Shown: piece after piece, positions 11,173 to 21,784 of the stretch
Numbering within the stretch: position 1 is the stretch's first letter
How the letters are laid out: the number at the start of each line of letters is the position of its first letter
Assembly: GCA_963565915.1 (NCBI GenBank)
Contig: OY751487.1
Coordinates: 1,612,001-1,676,000, forward strand
Source: Entoloma clypeatum
Lineage: Eukaryota; Basidiomycota; Agaricomycetes; Agaricales; Entolomataceae
Direction of reading: 5' to 3'
Length of the DNA stretch: 64,000 nt
Notes under the pieces: model-generated
What the model saw: the letters and a program-made list of their open reading frames with translations, nothing else
What the model was told of the DNA's origin: nothing
Databases searched by the model: none
Translations under genes and position numbers: made by a program

Positions 11173-13956
11173 GTGCCTATGGGCTATGCTGCAACCATTG
11201 AAAGAAATTGGCGGCCGGCGTTATGGAGTTGCGCAAGGCGCTGTAGAGAACCATTGAGTACTGCTTCAGACTCGACCACCTCATCGTCGAAATTAATATC
11301 CGAATCATTGAATCGAAGGTCCTCGCAACACTTTTATGGTGGTTCATTCACCCATGTCGAAAGAAGCTCCAGCACTCATTACGGAGACGCCTATCATGCC
11401 AAGAACATGTCAATATATCGATCAGAGCTAGGTGAGTCGCCTGCATGTAAGTATAGCTTTTCAGCAATCCCAGTCTTTTGTCTCAGGACTATCCGCATTA
11501 TTGCAAGTCACTTCCCCAGGCGCGGCCTTCGACTCTCAAGAACGATACCCTCCTCCAAGGTGTCATTCCGGAACGCGGAGAGAGGTGCTCAAAAAACTCA
11601 TGACATGGGTTGAAGCCTCCACACCGCTATGCGCCATTGGATATGCTGGCTCCATGGGCCGGCCGGCGCAGGAAAATCTGCACTGGCCCAGACGATCGCG
11701 GAGACCTGCGCGGAGCAGAAAATGCTAGCTGCTAGTTTCTTTCTTGATCGGTCTGCCGTTGGCCGCGACACCATAAAAACGTTCATTCCGACACTTATCT
11801 ATCAAGTCTCCCTGTCCACGCTACCCCGAACTACTAAAATGAAATCCACGCTTGAAGCAGACCCATCGTTCATCCACAGAGATCCTGTTGCCCAAGTACG
11901 TGAGTTCGGCGAACTTCTCCACTCAACCCCACATGGGAATACTGTCGCCCCTTCCATCGTAATAATCGACGGCCTGGACGAATGCAAAGGAAATAAGGAG
12001 CAATCACAGATATTGCAACTCCTCGCGGGGCTCATCCGCTATGACCCTCAACCTCTCCGATTCCTGGTCGTGAGCCGTCCGGAACCACATATAAAGCATT
12101 TCTTCGATGGGCCTGATCTCCGGCATACTCGGATATCGCTGTATGGAAACTATCAATCATTTGAAGATATCTATTACTTCTTGAAAGATGGCTTCGTGGA
12201 CATACATGACTCAGAGAGGCATGCGGATACAATGACTTATATGCCCAAGCCCTGGGTGTCTGATGATGTGGTTCAACTGCTTACGAAGCGCTCTGGCGGT
12301 TATCCCATTTATCCATCCAAAGTACATCGACGAGGAGTACTTTTCCCCAGTTGAGCGATTGCGACAAGTCTTGGACGCATCTAGCACAGGCGAATCGACC
12401 CCGTTTGGCGAACTCGATAAGCTGTATACCCAGACTCTGTCAACATGTCCTCATTCCAATCTCCTCGTTCGGATCCTGGGAAGTGCCCTGGTTTTTCCAC
12501 AGTCCATGGGCGAGGCCTTGACTCTGGCCGAAATTGAGGCTATCTTTGATCTTCAACCTGGGCAGGTGACGTTAACGTTGCGCGGATTACATTCCATTCT
12601 GCTATTGGAGCAATCACAGCATGCTCCCCAGCGAAAATACATCAGATCGTCTCACGCTTCCTTCCTCGACTTTGTCTCTGACAAGGGTCGCTCTGGGAAA
12701 TATTTTATTGACCCCCAGAAATGTTATTCAGAGGTTATTTCCGGCTTTCTCGCATTACTAAAGGATTGGGGCACGAGGAAGCAAACCCTTCATTCTCAAC
12801 TCGGGTATGGACAACCAGCAGTTGGTTCCTTCCGATATTGATGAGCAATTTTCAGACAGGACACATTCCACGTGCAAGACATTTCAGTAAAGTGGATCCA
12901 TTATTATTTCGTTCTCTCGAAAACAACACGAAGTCAACTGCTCACGAAAGACTTCTGGGATACAATAAAAGACAATGCTTGGGTGCCTTTGGTTCTCGAT
13001 ACGAGATCATGGACACCGGCTGGAAAAGCCAAATTTGTACACAAACTCACTTTGTTGATTCTCGAATTTCAGGTAGTAGTCCCCCTCCTTCCGCAATATC
13101 TATCACCTTGTATATTCTGACCACACGTCCAGCTTTCCCCCACCCAAATTGAAGACCCCGGCATCCTCCTCAAACAGTTCTTTGTACTTCGCGATCTCGC
13201 GTTCCAGTGCCACATCTATCCAGCTTCTTCGGACGAGATTCAATGCATCCAAGACACTTTTACGGTCCTCGAATTTGACTGGATACACCCCCGGCCAGGC
13301 CGTCACGTGCTTAAAAAGTTACTCAAGGTTTCGGGTTCTTTGCTGGATTCTTGCCATGATTTCTATGATTATGCCAGAGCGCTTTCTGAAGGAAGTAATC
13401 AGACACCCTATTACGAATCACTATCATCTACAGATCTCGGAAGCTTTATGGACAATCCAGCAAGATGTGGCACTTTATACTGTGACCGTACAACCCGCCA
13501 TGCTCGCCTTGCCCACCTCTGTATGGACTTCCTATTAGGGCCATCTGGGAAGAGCTCAGATCACACTGCGTAAGACAGATATCCTTTTGGCGTCGTCCTC
13601 TTTGAAATTTGTGGACACCCTTTCCTCTATATAGTGCATACGAGTATGCAACACGCCACTGGGGAAGGCATTTGTTTCTTTCCCCCCTTGGTAACAAAGG
13701 CATCCTATCTCGGCTGAAAGCTATATCGTTTCCTTGGATGCCTGTAAGCGGAGCGATTCACAGAGCAGATGAACTTAATGCATTTTTGGTAAAGCAATGG
13801 TTGAAGGCGAGTGAATCATCCCTTTCTTTTGTGCTCATTATTCCTATCCATTCTGAAGTCTCGCGATAGAATACCCATGAACAGATTGGTTTGGATGATG
13901 TTCCTGCACTGGCAGGTTTGTCCTTGGAAGGAAAGCACTCCTTGACAAGCGCATGA
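11173..13956 (+). pseudogene. NACHT-domain NTPase (nwd-type NLR-like) with two frameshifts
   Basis: Fungal NLR-like STAND protein. In the family these are multidomain NTPases linked to non-self recognition. The 5' part includes FYGGSFTHVE and then AFDSQERYPPPRCHSGTR, the usual lead-in to the NACHT domain. Walker A is GPAGAGKSA (about 11,650) and Walker B is IVIIDGLDEC (about 11,960). Two frame breaks are visible. One, near 11,620, lies between TWVEAS and RHWICWLHG. The other, near 12,320, lies between SGGYPIYPS and KYIDEEYFSP. No intron fits either break. Downstream exons join well through 12,806/12,858, 13,072/13,133 and 13,568/13,635, and end GLSLEGKHSLTSA plus stop at 13956. No WD40 or TPR repeats follow. 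The alternatives to true decay are two sequencing errors. The 5' end is uncertain. Confidence 0.75.
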
Positions 13957-14298
13957 AGTCTCTGTTCCTTCAAAAGACCTTTCCACAGACCTGTGTATAC
14001 GTTTGTATGTACATACGTCCTTTCGTTTAAAATCTACTCAGGTTGACTCAAGCCGCTGTGGAAGGATAGGGGGCTGGGGCCACGTGTCCCAGATCCATTG
14101 CGGCAAACCGCCAATGTAATGCTTGTCATATAGCACCCGGGGCTGTGGCACCGCATTATGCACCGCTCTCGGCGGTTGGTGCTTTGCTTTGCTAGACAAT
14201 CTCCAGGCTGTGTGCATCCGCGTAGCTCGTAGCACCAACTTCGTTCCAGTGTCAGACGATTTAAGCTAACCCACCCCTACCCCAATTTCCCTGTCAGA
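13957..14298. other. Intergenic region
   Basis: About 340 bp between the NACHT pseudogene and the next plus-strand gene. No motif is recognised beyond presumed promoter sequence. Confidence 0.4.
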
Positions 14299-15279
14299 AT
14301 GGACGATGAGATGTGGGATTGGTCTGCAGAGGAGAACGGTACGTTTCTCTCGTCCGAGTCGCTCAGATTATCCTGCTTTCGCGGACAATTACTGCTTTGA
14401 CGCTGACCTACAAATAGATCCCGATGAGCCAATTCTCTCTCAAACAGATCTATATCTTATGCAACCAATACTCGAGATTCATCCCGTACTTGCGAACAGT
14501 CATCATGGTAGGTTGGTACTCAACCTTCAATCCGGTACGTCTTGCTGTCCGTGCGGAACCACTGGGTAACATACAATATCATATACCCATTCACTAAGGC
14601 TATCATGGCCTTTTCCCGGGGTTGCAAACGCCACTGGCGGAGTTGGCGACGCTCCCGGGGGTACAACAAATGATTATTATAACACCACATAGTCCATGGT
14701 GCACCCTTGTCAAAAACGAGGGCGGAGTGACGAACCAGGATGTGATAAATGCGTTGCTGAACGAGTCCGTCTCCTGGCTATTTGATCCTAGGTTGTTTTG
14801 CTTGACTGACGTGACTTACTTCGTTATCCTCCGAATCCTCACTCTGTTTGACCTAATCGTCTGGTCACGGACATGCTACGATATCGCTCATGTTGCCACT
14901 ATTGAACAACACAAGCTATGCGGCGTTTGTGACAGAAGCCGAACGCGCGTCACTGTCTCCAGATGCACAGGTGCTTCCTCGCCTTCCGGCTGTCCCCGCG
15001 ACGACACCCAGGCGCGTTGGGACGTGTCCCGGCCCATCTCCATCCTGTGATCAGGACCACCGCATCAACCAATCACCCTATCTATCTTACCTCTTTTGTG
15101 GTGGTCTCGATGCTAATTTTCTATGGATGACAGATTGGCTTCCAGGCCCGTATTTTGACTCTTTGGGAAAAGACGATGCATTTGCGATTTCGAGGCTTGG
15201 GTTCAAGGCGCCGAACATCTTCAAACTGGAATTGACAACTCACCATCCGGCAGGCATACAAATACAATTCCGAAAATGA
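14299..15279 (+). CDS. DUF6699-like small protein, paralogue of the gene at 18,191-19,204
   Basis: Multi-exon gene of unknown function. Exon 1 starts at 14299 (MDDEMWDWSAEEN). Exon 2 carries the shared PILSQTDLYLMQPILEI. A later exon has MIIITPHSPWCTLVKNEGG with VTNQDVINALL. The next has YAAFVTEAERASL. The last carries DDAFAISRLGFKAPNIFKLEL and stops at 15279. All blocks match the minus-strand gene at 18,191-19,204, so the gene is real. Compared with that copy it lacks the segment corresponding to SAGFNAEARDRD and the central region after TEAERASL is very different. It may be partly degenerate, or my exon joining may be wrong there. The orientation is opposite to its paralogue. Confidence 0.6.
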
Positions 15280-15615
15280 GGGAAACCAGAGGTGCGATTC
15301 GATTGTCCTAGGGCCAGGATGTGTTAATTCCAAGGCCTGATTCAACAAGAGGGGATTTTTGCGTCCATGCTTCTATCGTAGTTGTGCGAGACGATTACAA
15401 ACATCTAGTAGGATATGATTGTAACTACATACATGATGGTATTTATGTTACGAAATACAAGCACCCCATTGCATGTAATCGATCAATAAATGTTTCTTTC
15501 ACCCATGAATTATGCTGCGCCATATGTTGCAAGAGGAAAACACTATATGAGGTATAATGACAACAAGGAGAAAGCGAAATGGGAAAAAAAAAAGAAATAC
15601 ATGAGTGGATGGCGT
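15280..15615. other. Intergenic region between convergent genes
   Basis: AT-richer spacer between two gene 3' ends. No feature is recognised. Confidence 0.4.
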
Positions 15616-17200
15616 TCAATCGTCATCTGCGGTCGAATCATCATCAACAGTCTCCACTCTCACCCTCCGGCTCTCCCTCTCCTCCGTCGCCCTCTCCCTC
15701 AACTCATGCTCCCTCAGCTCCTCCGGCGTCAACGCATACTGCCGTACACACCTCACCACAAACGTCGCCGGCAGCGCGTCCCCAATCAACCGCCGCACCA
15801 TCCGTTCATCATTCAAAATCCCTCCAAACACCGCATCACGTCCCAAAAAGTCCATTCTCCTCAGCCCATCCCCGAGCCGGCCACCAGGGACCCCGCTCGC
15901 GCGCGAGCGGTTGTACCGATACGCCTCGCCGATGGCCTGCTTCTTCCCATCGGGCGCGGCCTGGTAGTCCGCGGCGGACGTCAGTCTGTGCAGGTCGTCG
16001 CTTAAGCTGTCGATGACCTCCCCGCAGGTGACGCCGATGTCCGGGTCCGAGGCGTGGACTATCACCATCCAGGGGAACGCTTCCGAAATGATGTTGACCT
16101 TTGTCACGCGCGGGAACGTGCAGGGTTCGTCGCGGCCTTTGGACCACGAAACGTGTCCAGGGTCCGTCGAGCGTTGACAGGCGTTCGTCTTGAAGAGCAT
16201 GTTCCATTTTAGATGGGGTCTGTCATCGCCGTTTTCAGGCAGAGGCTCTAGCAAGGGGTTCAACTTGAGCCTTGCGCCGACAACTTTCAAAAGGAAGGGG
16301 TCGAGAACGGGCCCATCTTGTATTGATCGTTTATTGAGAAAATAAAAGAAAAAAACAACTGGGGAAGGAAAACCGCTACTCACAGTTTCTCCCAGCCGCG
16401 AACGGGCCCATCCGATCTCCAACCTGCGCCAGCGCCGTCCCGCCGCGGTTCACTAGATGCTGCGGTAACTGCATATGAGGGTGGTGGTGATGCGCAGCCG
16501 CCGGTGTATGCGCTTGCGCCTGTGCCTGGTGCTGCATCATCGCCCAAGTCATGCCGCCATAAGGATCCAGATTCATAGCATATGGGGCCCCCGGCGTCAC
16601 ATGGGGCGGTGCACCAGGCGGCGGGCCCCAAGCGGGTGGGCCTTGCGGAGGCAGCGGAAATGCTGGATATGGCCCAGCACTCATCGGTTGGCCAAAGGGT
16701 GGATAGGGTTGTCTCCCGCCCCCCCAGTACCCACCAGGCGGCTGGAGCGGGGCGGACATGGGTGCCCAAGGGCTAGGATGATGGGCCGGTGTCGTAGGAG
16801 GGTGGACTGCGATCGGAGGAACGCCCATCGCGGCAGGAGAGTTGAAGGCCCCAAAGCCAATCCAGTCCTCCGAGAGCCCGGGATCCCGCGGGTGCGGGTA
16901 CAGCGCACGTTGTGGATGAGCGGCAATTTCAGCTGCAATGGTGGTGGCTGGGAGATAGTGACCGGGTGGGGCGGCCGGCGTGTGCAGTGCAGGGGGCAGG
17001 TTGGGGTATGGGGTAGAGGTATACGGCGTGCGGGGGTATGCAGGAAAGGCGCCCGAGTGGTGAGCACCTGCCCCCCAGTTTGGAGGAGGCGCTCCTGCAG
17101 GATGTCCGGTCGGTAACACTGGGGCTTCGGTCGGCAGGGGAGTCCTTTGAGCGGACGGGGTATTCAAAGGGGGGATGAAGGGGGTGTTCACGGCAGACAT
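15616..17200 (-). CDS. DUF6699-like protein with long proline-rich N-terminus
   Basis: Two exons, 17200-16384 and 16316-15616, sum to 1518 nt and encode 505 aa. The N-terminal 270 residues are Pro/His/Gly/Ala-rich and disordered (for example AAAHHHHPHM). The C-terminal half is the DUF6699-like domain: LKLNPLLEP, HLKWNM, FPRVTKVNIIS, FPWMVIVHASD with GVTCGEVIDSL, AYRYNRSR, GDGLRRMDFLG, FGGILNDE. An acidic tail (DDDSTADDD) ends it. The single intron of 67 nt is phase 1. Function is unknown. The gene is the intact paralogue of the damaged gene at 10,001-11,008 and lies next to a second DUF6699-like gene on the same strand. Confidence 0.8.
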
Positions 17201-18190
17201 TTTATGGGCAAAAGTAGGGTATTATTATGAGGTATGGTCGGGGTGGGAAAAGGAACTCAGGTCCAGGTCGCGAAGGCTGTGGCCAGAGCTTCACGAACCG
17301 ATGCGTAAACGGGTGGGGCGCCGAGGAGAACAGGCCAGGGACAATTGAACAGATGACGGCGGATGACTCGACCTTTTGGGCAAAATGCTCGGCAAGATAA
17401 GGCAGTGTATATTTGTCCTGGAGATTCGTGGAAGTTCAAGTGTGGCCAGGACAGACTTGAATGTAAATACATACCTCTATTTCAATCCGACAACGCTGCT
17501 ACCTCGCGATATGCACGTTGACCCGAATATGTTCCTATTGTCTGAATGTATCACTTCTTTAGACAATAGCTCGCCTCGTATGGAATTGCCCTAAAGATAT
17601 CGTCAGATTTCAACCTATATGCCAAACCTCGATACCAACAATAACTCTATAAACGGCGTTTGTACTAATGGGTGATCTCTTCAGGTGATCTCTTCAACAG
17701 GTCTCTTTTCGCGCGATTATTGGCCTGGCGTGTGTAACAGAAAGTGATAGACCTGAAGAAGGGGAGAGATCGTTGAAAGATTTACTCGGGGGGGAGAGGA
17801 ACGTTGGGTAGTACAAAACGGAATAATCGCATCTCATCTTCCGAGCTCCGACGAGAATGCGCCGAACCTCGTTTACACTTCGCAGCCTCACTGTATGTAG
17901 TACACCCTTCCAATCTATGAGATATATAGGGACCCCCCTGATTGGTGAAATCCATGGTCCTCGTGGTTCCATAATCCCAAGAACGGATGAAGGAAAGCAC
18001 GGTGAGAAGTTCCTTCTTATAAGGACGGGAAAGTTTCCGCATGTAAGTGAGTGAGTTAAGGCATAGGCTACGGTAAGTACATAATATGTGCATGCAATGA
18101 ATAGTCACAATACTCTAAAAGAAAAAAGTGTAATCCAGGATATCAAAAAAAAAGAAAACCAAACAGTAAGTTTTGTAAATCGATCCCCCC
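17201..18190. other. Intergenic region, no gene seen
   Basis: About 990 bp holding the promoter of the gene to the left and the 3' flank of the gene to the right, both minus strand. A short direct repeat (GTGATCTCTTCA) occurs near 17,670-17,695. No coding frame shows introns or motifs. Confidence 0.45.
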
Positions 18191-19204
18191 TTATGCGCTC
18201 AACTCCATCTTAAAGATGTTCGGCGCCTTGAACCCAAGCCTCGAAAGCGCATACGCATCGTTCCTCTCCAACGCCTGGAAATACACTCTTTCTCGAACCC
18301 AATCTGTTGGCTCAACTTTCAGCACCATCCGCTCCAAGGATTTAACAAATTCGAGGGGGGACGACGTACCAACGCGCTTGTACTGAGTGGGCGGAGCGAC
18401 AGGGCTATAGAACTGCCACTGACTCCCACCATTAAGCATCGCCAAATTATTTGCCGCCGTCCTCTTGATGTGCTCCTGCACCCGCGCAGGGATAGACGCA
18501 AACTCCGCTTCCGTCACCTGTTCCGAGTAACTTTCGTTCGAATGAAACACACAGAAGAGAGAGAGAGAGAGAGAGAGGGAGGGAGGGACACCGCAGCGGG
18601 AGGGAAAATGTTTCCACGTCAGTTCATAACACACCAAGAAAAAAAAAAAACCACGCACTCCTTCCACAAAGTATTGATAACATCCTCATTCGTCACCCCC
18701 TTCTCATTCCTCACGATCGTGCACCACGGGCTGTGCGGCGTTATTATCACGATTTGCGATACCCGCGGGAGCGTCGCCGGCTCCGACTTTTGCGTAAACT
18801 GCAGGTCGCGGTCCCTAGCCTCCGCGTTGAACCCGGCGGATTGGCCTGTTGGAAACAAAATATTTGTTCAAGTTAGCATCGTTCGGTGAAATCATCCCGG
18901 AATTAAAAAGAAACGCACCAGTCAAGAGACTGAACAGCAAGTGGAAGTTCTGGGATTGCCCCGCCAGGACGGGGTTGATCTCGAGGTCTGTCTGGAGAAG
19001 GTACAGGTCCGTCTGGGAGAGCACCGGGCCGTCTGTTCTCGTGGGCCGTTATCGCGATTATAAAGCGGGATATCAGGAATAACGATATGGAAGGTTCAAT
19101 AGCGATGAGAGAAACGAGGCAAGTCAGCAAACGAGCGGCCAGACAAGAAACAAGCGGGACGTACAATGTGCTCCTGCAGCCCATTTCCCTACTTTATCGC
19201 CCAT
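18191..19204 (-). CDS. DUF6699-like small protein
   Basis: Starts with a short first exon at 19204 (MGDKVGKWAAGAH), joined by a phase-1 intron to YGPVLSQTDLYLLQTDLEIN. The next exon carries GQSAGFNAEARDRDLQF and PATLPRVSQIVIITPHSPW, followed by NEKGVTNEDVINTLWKE. The last exon begins YSEQVTEAEFASIPARV and ends ALSRLGFKAPNIFKMELSA with stop at 18191. The last intron contains a (GA)n microsatellite. Its pattern, xTxPRVxxxxII...PWxxxV...VTxxxVI, resembles the DUF6699 core of the neighbouring gene. Function is unknown. No lesion is seen, so this is probably the functional member of the pair with 14,299-15,279. Confidence 0.72.
18548..18579. repeat. (GA)n microsatellite in an intron
   Basis: A run of GA dinucleotides turning into GGGA repeats, inside the last intron of the minus-strand DUF6699-like gene. 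Confidence 0.9.
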
Positions 19205-19740
19205 TATACGTAGTTTGGTAGTTTAGTTCTTAGTTGTAGCGGCGAATAGGCTGTTGACTTGTCTGTCTGGATTCCGGGCCCTGTTACGAACAGCACGATT
19301 CCCGAGTACGAAATCCGATGAAGAGGCCTAGAAGGCTATTTCAACGATTTGATAGCGGGTACGATCAAGAAGCGAACATACCTGAAGGTTAGGACTAGAG
19401 TTGATAGGTCTCGCGATAGAATGGAGGAGAGCGGCAGAGAGAAATTGAAAAGGGAGCTGTTGACACCATCGTGATCTTTATTCTATGAACGGGGATGAGC
19501 TCCGGAATCAGGCCCCCTCCTCGAGGCGGTGGACCACTCTAATCGGATCTCATCAACAAGTATGCAATTCATCGAAATGGCAAGAGAATTCCATTTGCCT
19601 TTTGGGGGATGTAGGATTAGGTTGCAATACGACAATATGCTATGTGCGACTGAAGACAGTCCAAGGTTGCATGAGGAAGTCCATGTAAAATATGTATGAA
19701 CTGGTCCGGTTCAAGTATGTAATAGTGCAAAGAATCAATG
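19205..19740. other. Intergenic region
   Basis: About 535 bp that should hold the promoter of the minus-strand gene ending at 19204 and the 3' end of the snoRNA host array. No other motif is recognised. Confidence 0.4.
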
Positions 19741-20035
19741 CTTTTGGGAAAAAAAAAGCACAAATCAGCGAGGTGTTCAGGGAAGGCCGATAAAAGTGAA
19801 GTGTCAAGAAAATCAGAAAAAGGAAAGAAAAAAAATTGGTCTCCAGCAAGGGTCAGAGTATACCAACATATTATCTTCATTTCTTCAAAACGAAAAACAA
19901 AAGTTCAATCGAGACTCACCGAAATAGATACACATGGCATAAAGCTTCCACCAAGAATATACGATCTGTGGAACAGAAGCGTATCAGCGACGACATTCTT
20001 CAAATGCATAAAAGAAATCAAGAACAAAAAAGAAA

Positions 20036-20117
20036 GAATCAGAGTAAAAAAGGCAATATTAAATTTGTCCTCGTCCTCCGAAGGGAGTCAGAACAGGTCT
20101 GATAGGTTTATCATCCG
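20036..20117 (-). ncRNA. Box C/D snoRNA, snR56/U25-like, copy 2
   Basis: Second copy in the next intron. A 36-nt block (20087-20122) is identical to 20330-20365 and includes box C-like ATGATAA, the CAGACCTGTT guide (20092-20101) and D' CTGA (20088-20091). The part after D' has diverged but keeps ACGAGGA as a C' candidate and a box D CTGA at 20039-20042. Both copies carry the same guide, so they would target the same 18S nucleotide. Confidence 0.62.
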
Positions 20118-20279
20118 CAAAAAGAAAAGACATCGTGACGAAATCGATGTCAAATTATCGAAACGTAGACTCACAGAAACACAGTTTATATACAAGTGCA
20201 TAAGGGCGAGAGTCCGATCTAAAAGCATAAAGCTCGTCAGTGACTGCGGTTCAGCGAACAAGGATAAAAGCAAATATGG

Positions 20280-20360
20280 AAATCAGATTGTTATTAGGCA
20301 ATATCGAAGATCCTCAATCCCGACGAAGGGTCAGAACAGGTCTGATAGGTTTATCATCCG
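20280..20360 (-). ncRNA. Box C/D snoRNA, snR56/U25-like, copy 1
   Basis: On the minus strand: box C-like ATGATAA (20351-20357), a guide CAGACCTGTT (20335-20344) directly followed by D' CTGA (20331-20334), C'-like TTGAGGA, and box D CTGA (20283-20286). The guide is complementary over 10 nt to the conserved 18S rRNA segment AACAGGUCUG. The fifth base upstream of CTGA points to the G methylated by yeast snR56 and vertebrate U25. Order and spacing follow U25 as I remember it. Box C has one mismatch to RTGATGA. A clear terminal stem was not found. Confidence 0.66.
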
Positions 20361-20636
20361 CAAAATAAGAGCGATCACAGATGTATCGACACTCAGGGGA
20401 AACAATGATGCTGAACTCACGAAAAAAATATTGGAAGGCAGCTTCATATATTAAAAGCGTAGTTGGATCTGAAGGGCTCTCGTCAGCGACAGTGACTTAG
20501 AATATAGATGGATATCAGAGGGAACATTGATGAAAGTCCTCAATCCCAGAGTCCGAACAGAAGAATGAAAAGCAGAACCCCAACCCAAACACCAGAAAAA
20601 AACCCAAAACTCACATCATGCAACATAGGAAAAACA

Positions 20637-21479
20637 TCAAGCAGCGACCACCTGGGGCGGCAACGCAGTCGGCATAGGCCTCCACCTCTCCCTCGCCGGC
20701 GCCGTCTGCCCATACACCCAGTCCTCCTCCTGCCCCATCTCCTCATCCCCATCCTGCCCCTGCGCTGCACTACAATCCTCCACATACACACCAACCCCAG
20801 ACCCGTCCTCCGGGTCCAGCAGCACCTCTATCCCGGCGCCCCGCTCGCTGTCACGCAGCTGCAGCGCGCGCAGCGCATGTATGAGGTCATCCGCTAGGGG
20901 CGTGGCGTTCGGCGGGTCCTCCCGAACCTGCTCCCACCCGACGGGCGGCGACCCCGGCGGGGAGATGAGAAAGTTCTTCTCTGGCGAGGGAGGACGGAGG
21001 TACGCCGAAGAGGGGAGGGTGAACGAGGAGGTATGGTGCGTGAATGTGATGAGCGGGTTCGGGTCCGCGCGGTATACGCGCAGTGTTATTTCTGATCTAT
21101 CGATTTGAAAAGAAAGACTTTAATGAAGATAGGAATAAGAAGGCGGGGAGGGTTACCTGTCGAGCCCCACTCTGAGCACAATCGGATCTGACCCCAGTTT
21201 GGCCATCTCCGCATCTTCCTCGTACTGATAGACGACCATTATCCTCGCAAAGCCGGGTAGCGGGACCCACTGGTTTATCTCTCCATAAGTTGCAAAGTGA
21301 GATTGGAGGAGGTCTAAAATGAGGGGATGGAAGAAAGATTTTGGTAGAGATGTGACTGCGATGGTGTTGGTTCGTAGCGTTTCCTTGCAAGGCGGAAGAC
21401 TGGTTGTTGGGAGGGACAGAGAGAAAGAAAAGCGATGGATGTTGGTCATCGGGGGAAAAGCCACGACTGTGGTGGACAA
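20637..21479 (-). CDS. Calcipressin / regulator of calcineurin (RCAN)
   Basis: Calcineurin-binding feedback regulator of Ca2+ signalling. Two exons, 21479-21157 and 21096-20637, sum to 783 nt (260 aa). Residues about 33-100 form the RRM-like domain ([13 protein letters not shown] ... [19 protein letters not shown]). Residues 151-162 carry the family signature [12 protein letters not shown], the SP-repeat that docks on calcineurin and is the phosphorylation target in the family. The C-terminus is acidic with a terminal SxxQ-like tail. Start chosen at 21479 because it gives the RRM with a usual short leader. The stop lies 23 nt before the first donor of the snoRNA array on the same strand. Confidence 0.92.
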
Positions 21480-21784
21480 ACAGAAAACTGTTCAACTCTT
21501 GCTTTTAAAGATTTTTTTTTTTTTTTTTTTTTTTTTTGGGTGTGGGGTGATTTAATTACGTAAAGCGATGCAGGCTATGGAACGGTCGGAAACACAATCT
21601 CCCGATTAGGCCGCCACTAAAACTTGCTTACTGTTATTCTTTCCTTCAATGGTGCACAGCTCTCAGTGCTGCGTCGGTAATATTTGAAAAATCAGCGCTT
21701 TCTAACAAGACAAATTATCATCGCTATGTTACAGGTCGGAACACAAGACGCCTCGACAAAACCCTGGAAAAGGCATACACACAC
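21480..21784. other. Intergenic region with poly(T) tract
   Basis: Promoter side of calcipressin and 3' flank of the next minus-strand gene. A T27-type homopolymer lies at about 21511-21537. No gene is seen. Confidence 0.6.

Larger units (their letters stand above)
19741..20614 (-). ncRNA. Candidate intronic box C/D snoRNA host array (regular exon-intron units)
   Basis: On the minus strand the segment shows four GTGAGT donors (first bases at 20614, 20420, 20174, 19919), each followed by a CTGAC/CTGAT branch-like site and an AG acceptor (at about 20469, 20219, 19966, 19741). This leaves three internal exons of nearly equal size, 20421-20468, 20175-20218 and 19920-19965, all beginning ATC and with no shared reading frame. 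Introns are about 145-210 nt, three times the local norm. Two of them hold near-identical box C/D snoRNA-like sequences. Such a pattern of tiny non-coding exons with snoRNA in the introns is the known layout of snoRNA host genes. The first donor lies only 23 nt past the calcipressin stop codon, so a shared transcript is possible. The introns at 20469-20614 and 19741-19919 contain related but weaker CTGA-rich blocks. Confidence 0.6.

Noticed and set aside
19738..20454. 238-codon Lys/Arg-rich open frame on the plus strand
   Set aside because: Its internal repeat QNRSDRFIIRK is the reverse complement of the duplicated snoRNA block. No homology, poor codon bias, and the minus-strand splice pattern explains the region better.
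20469..20614. A third snR56-like snoRNA in the first intron of the array
   Set aside because: It shares GGGATTGAGGA and a TCTGAT block with the others but lacks the CAGACCTGTT guide and a clear box C, so no snoRNA was called.
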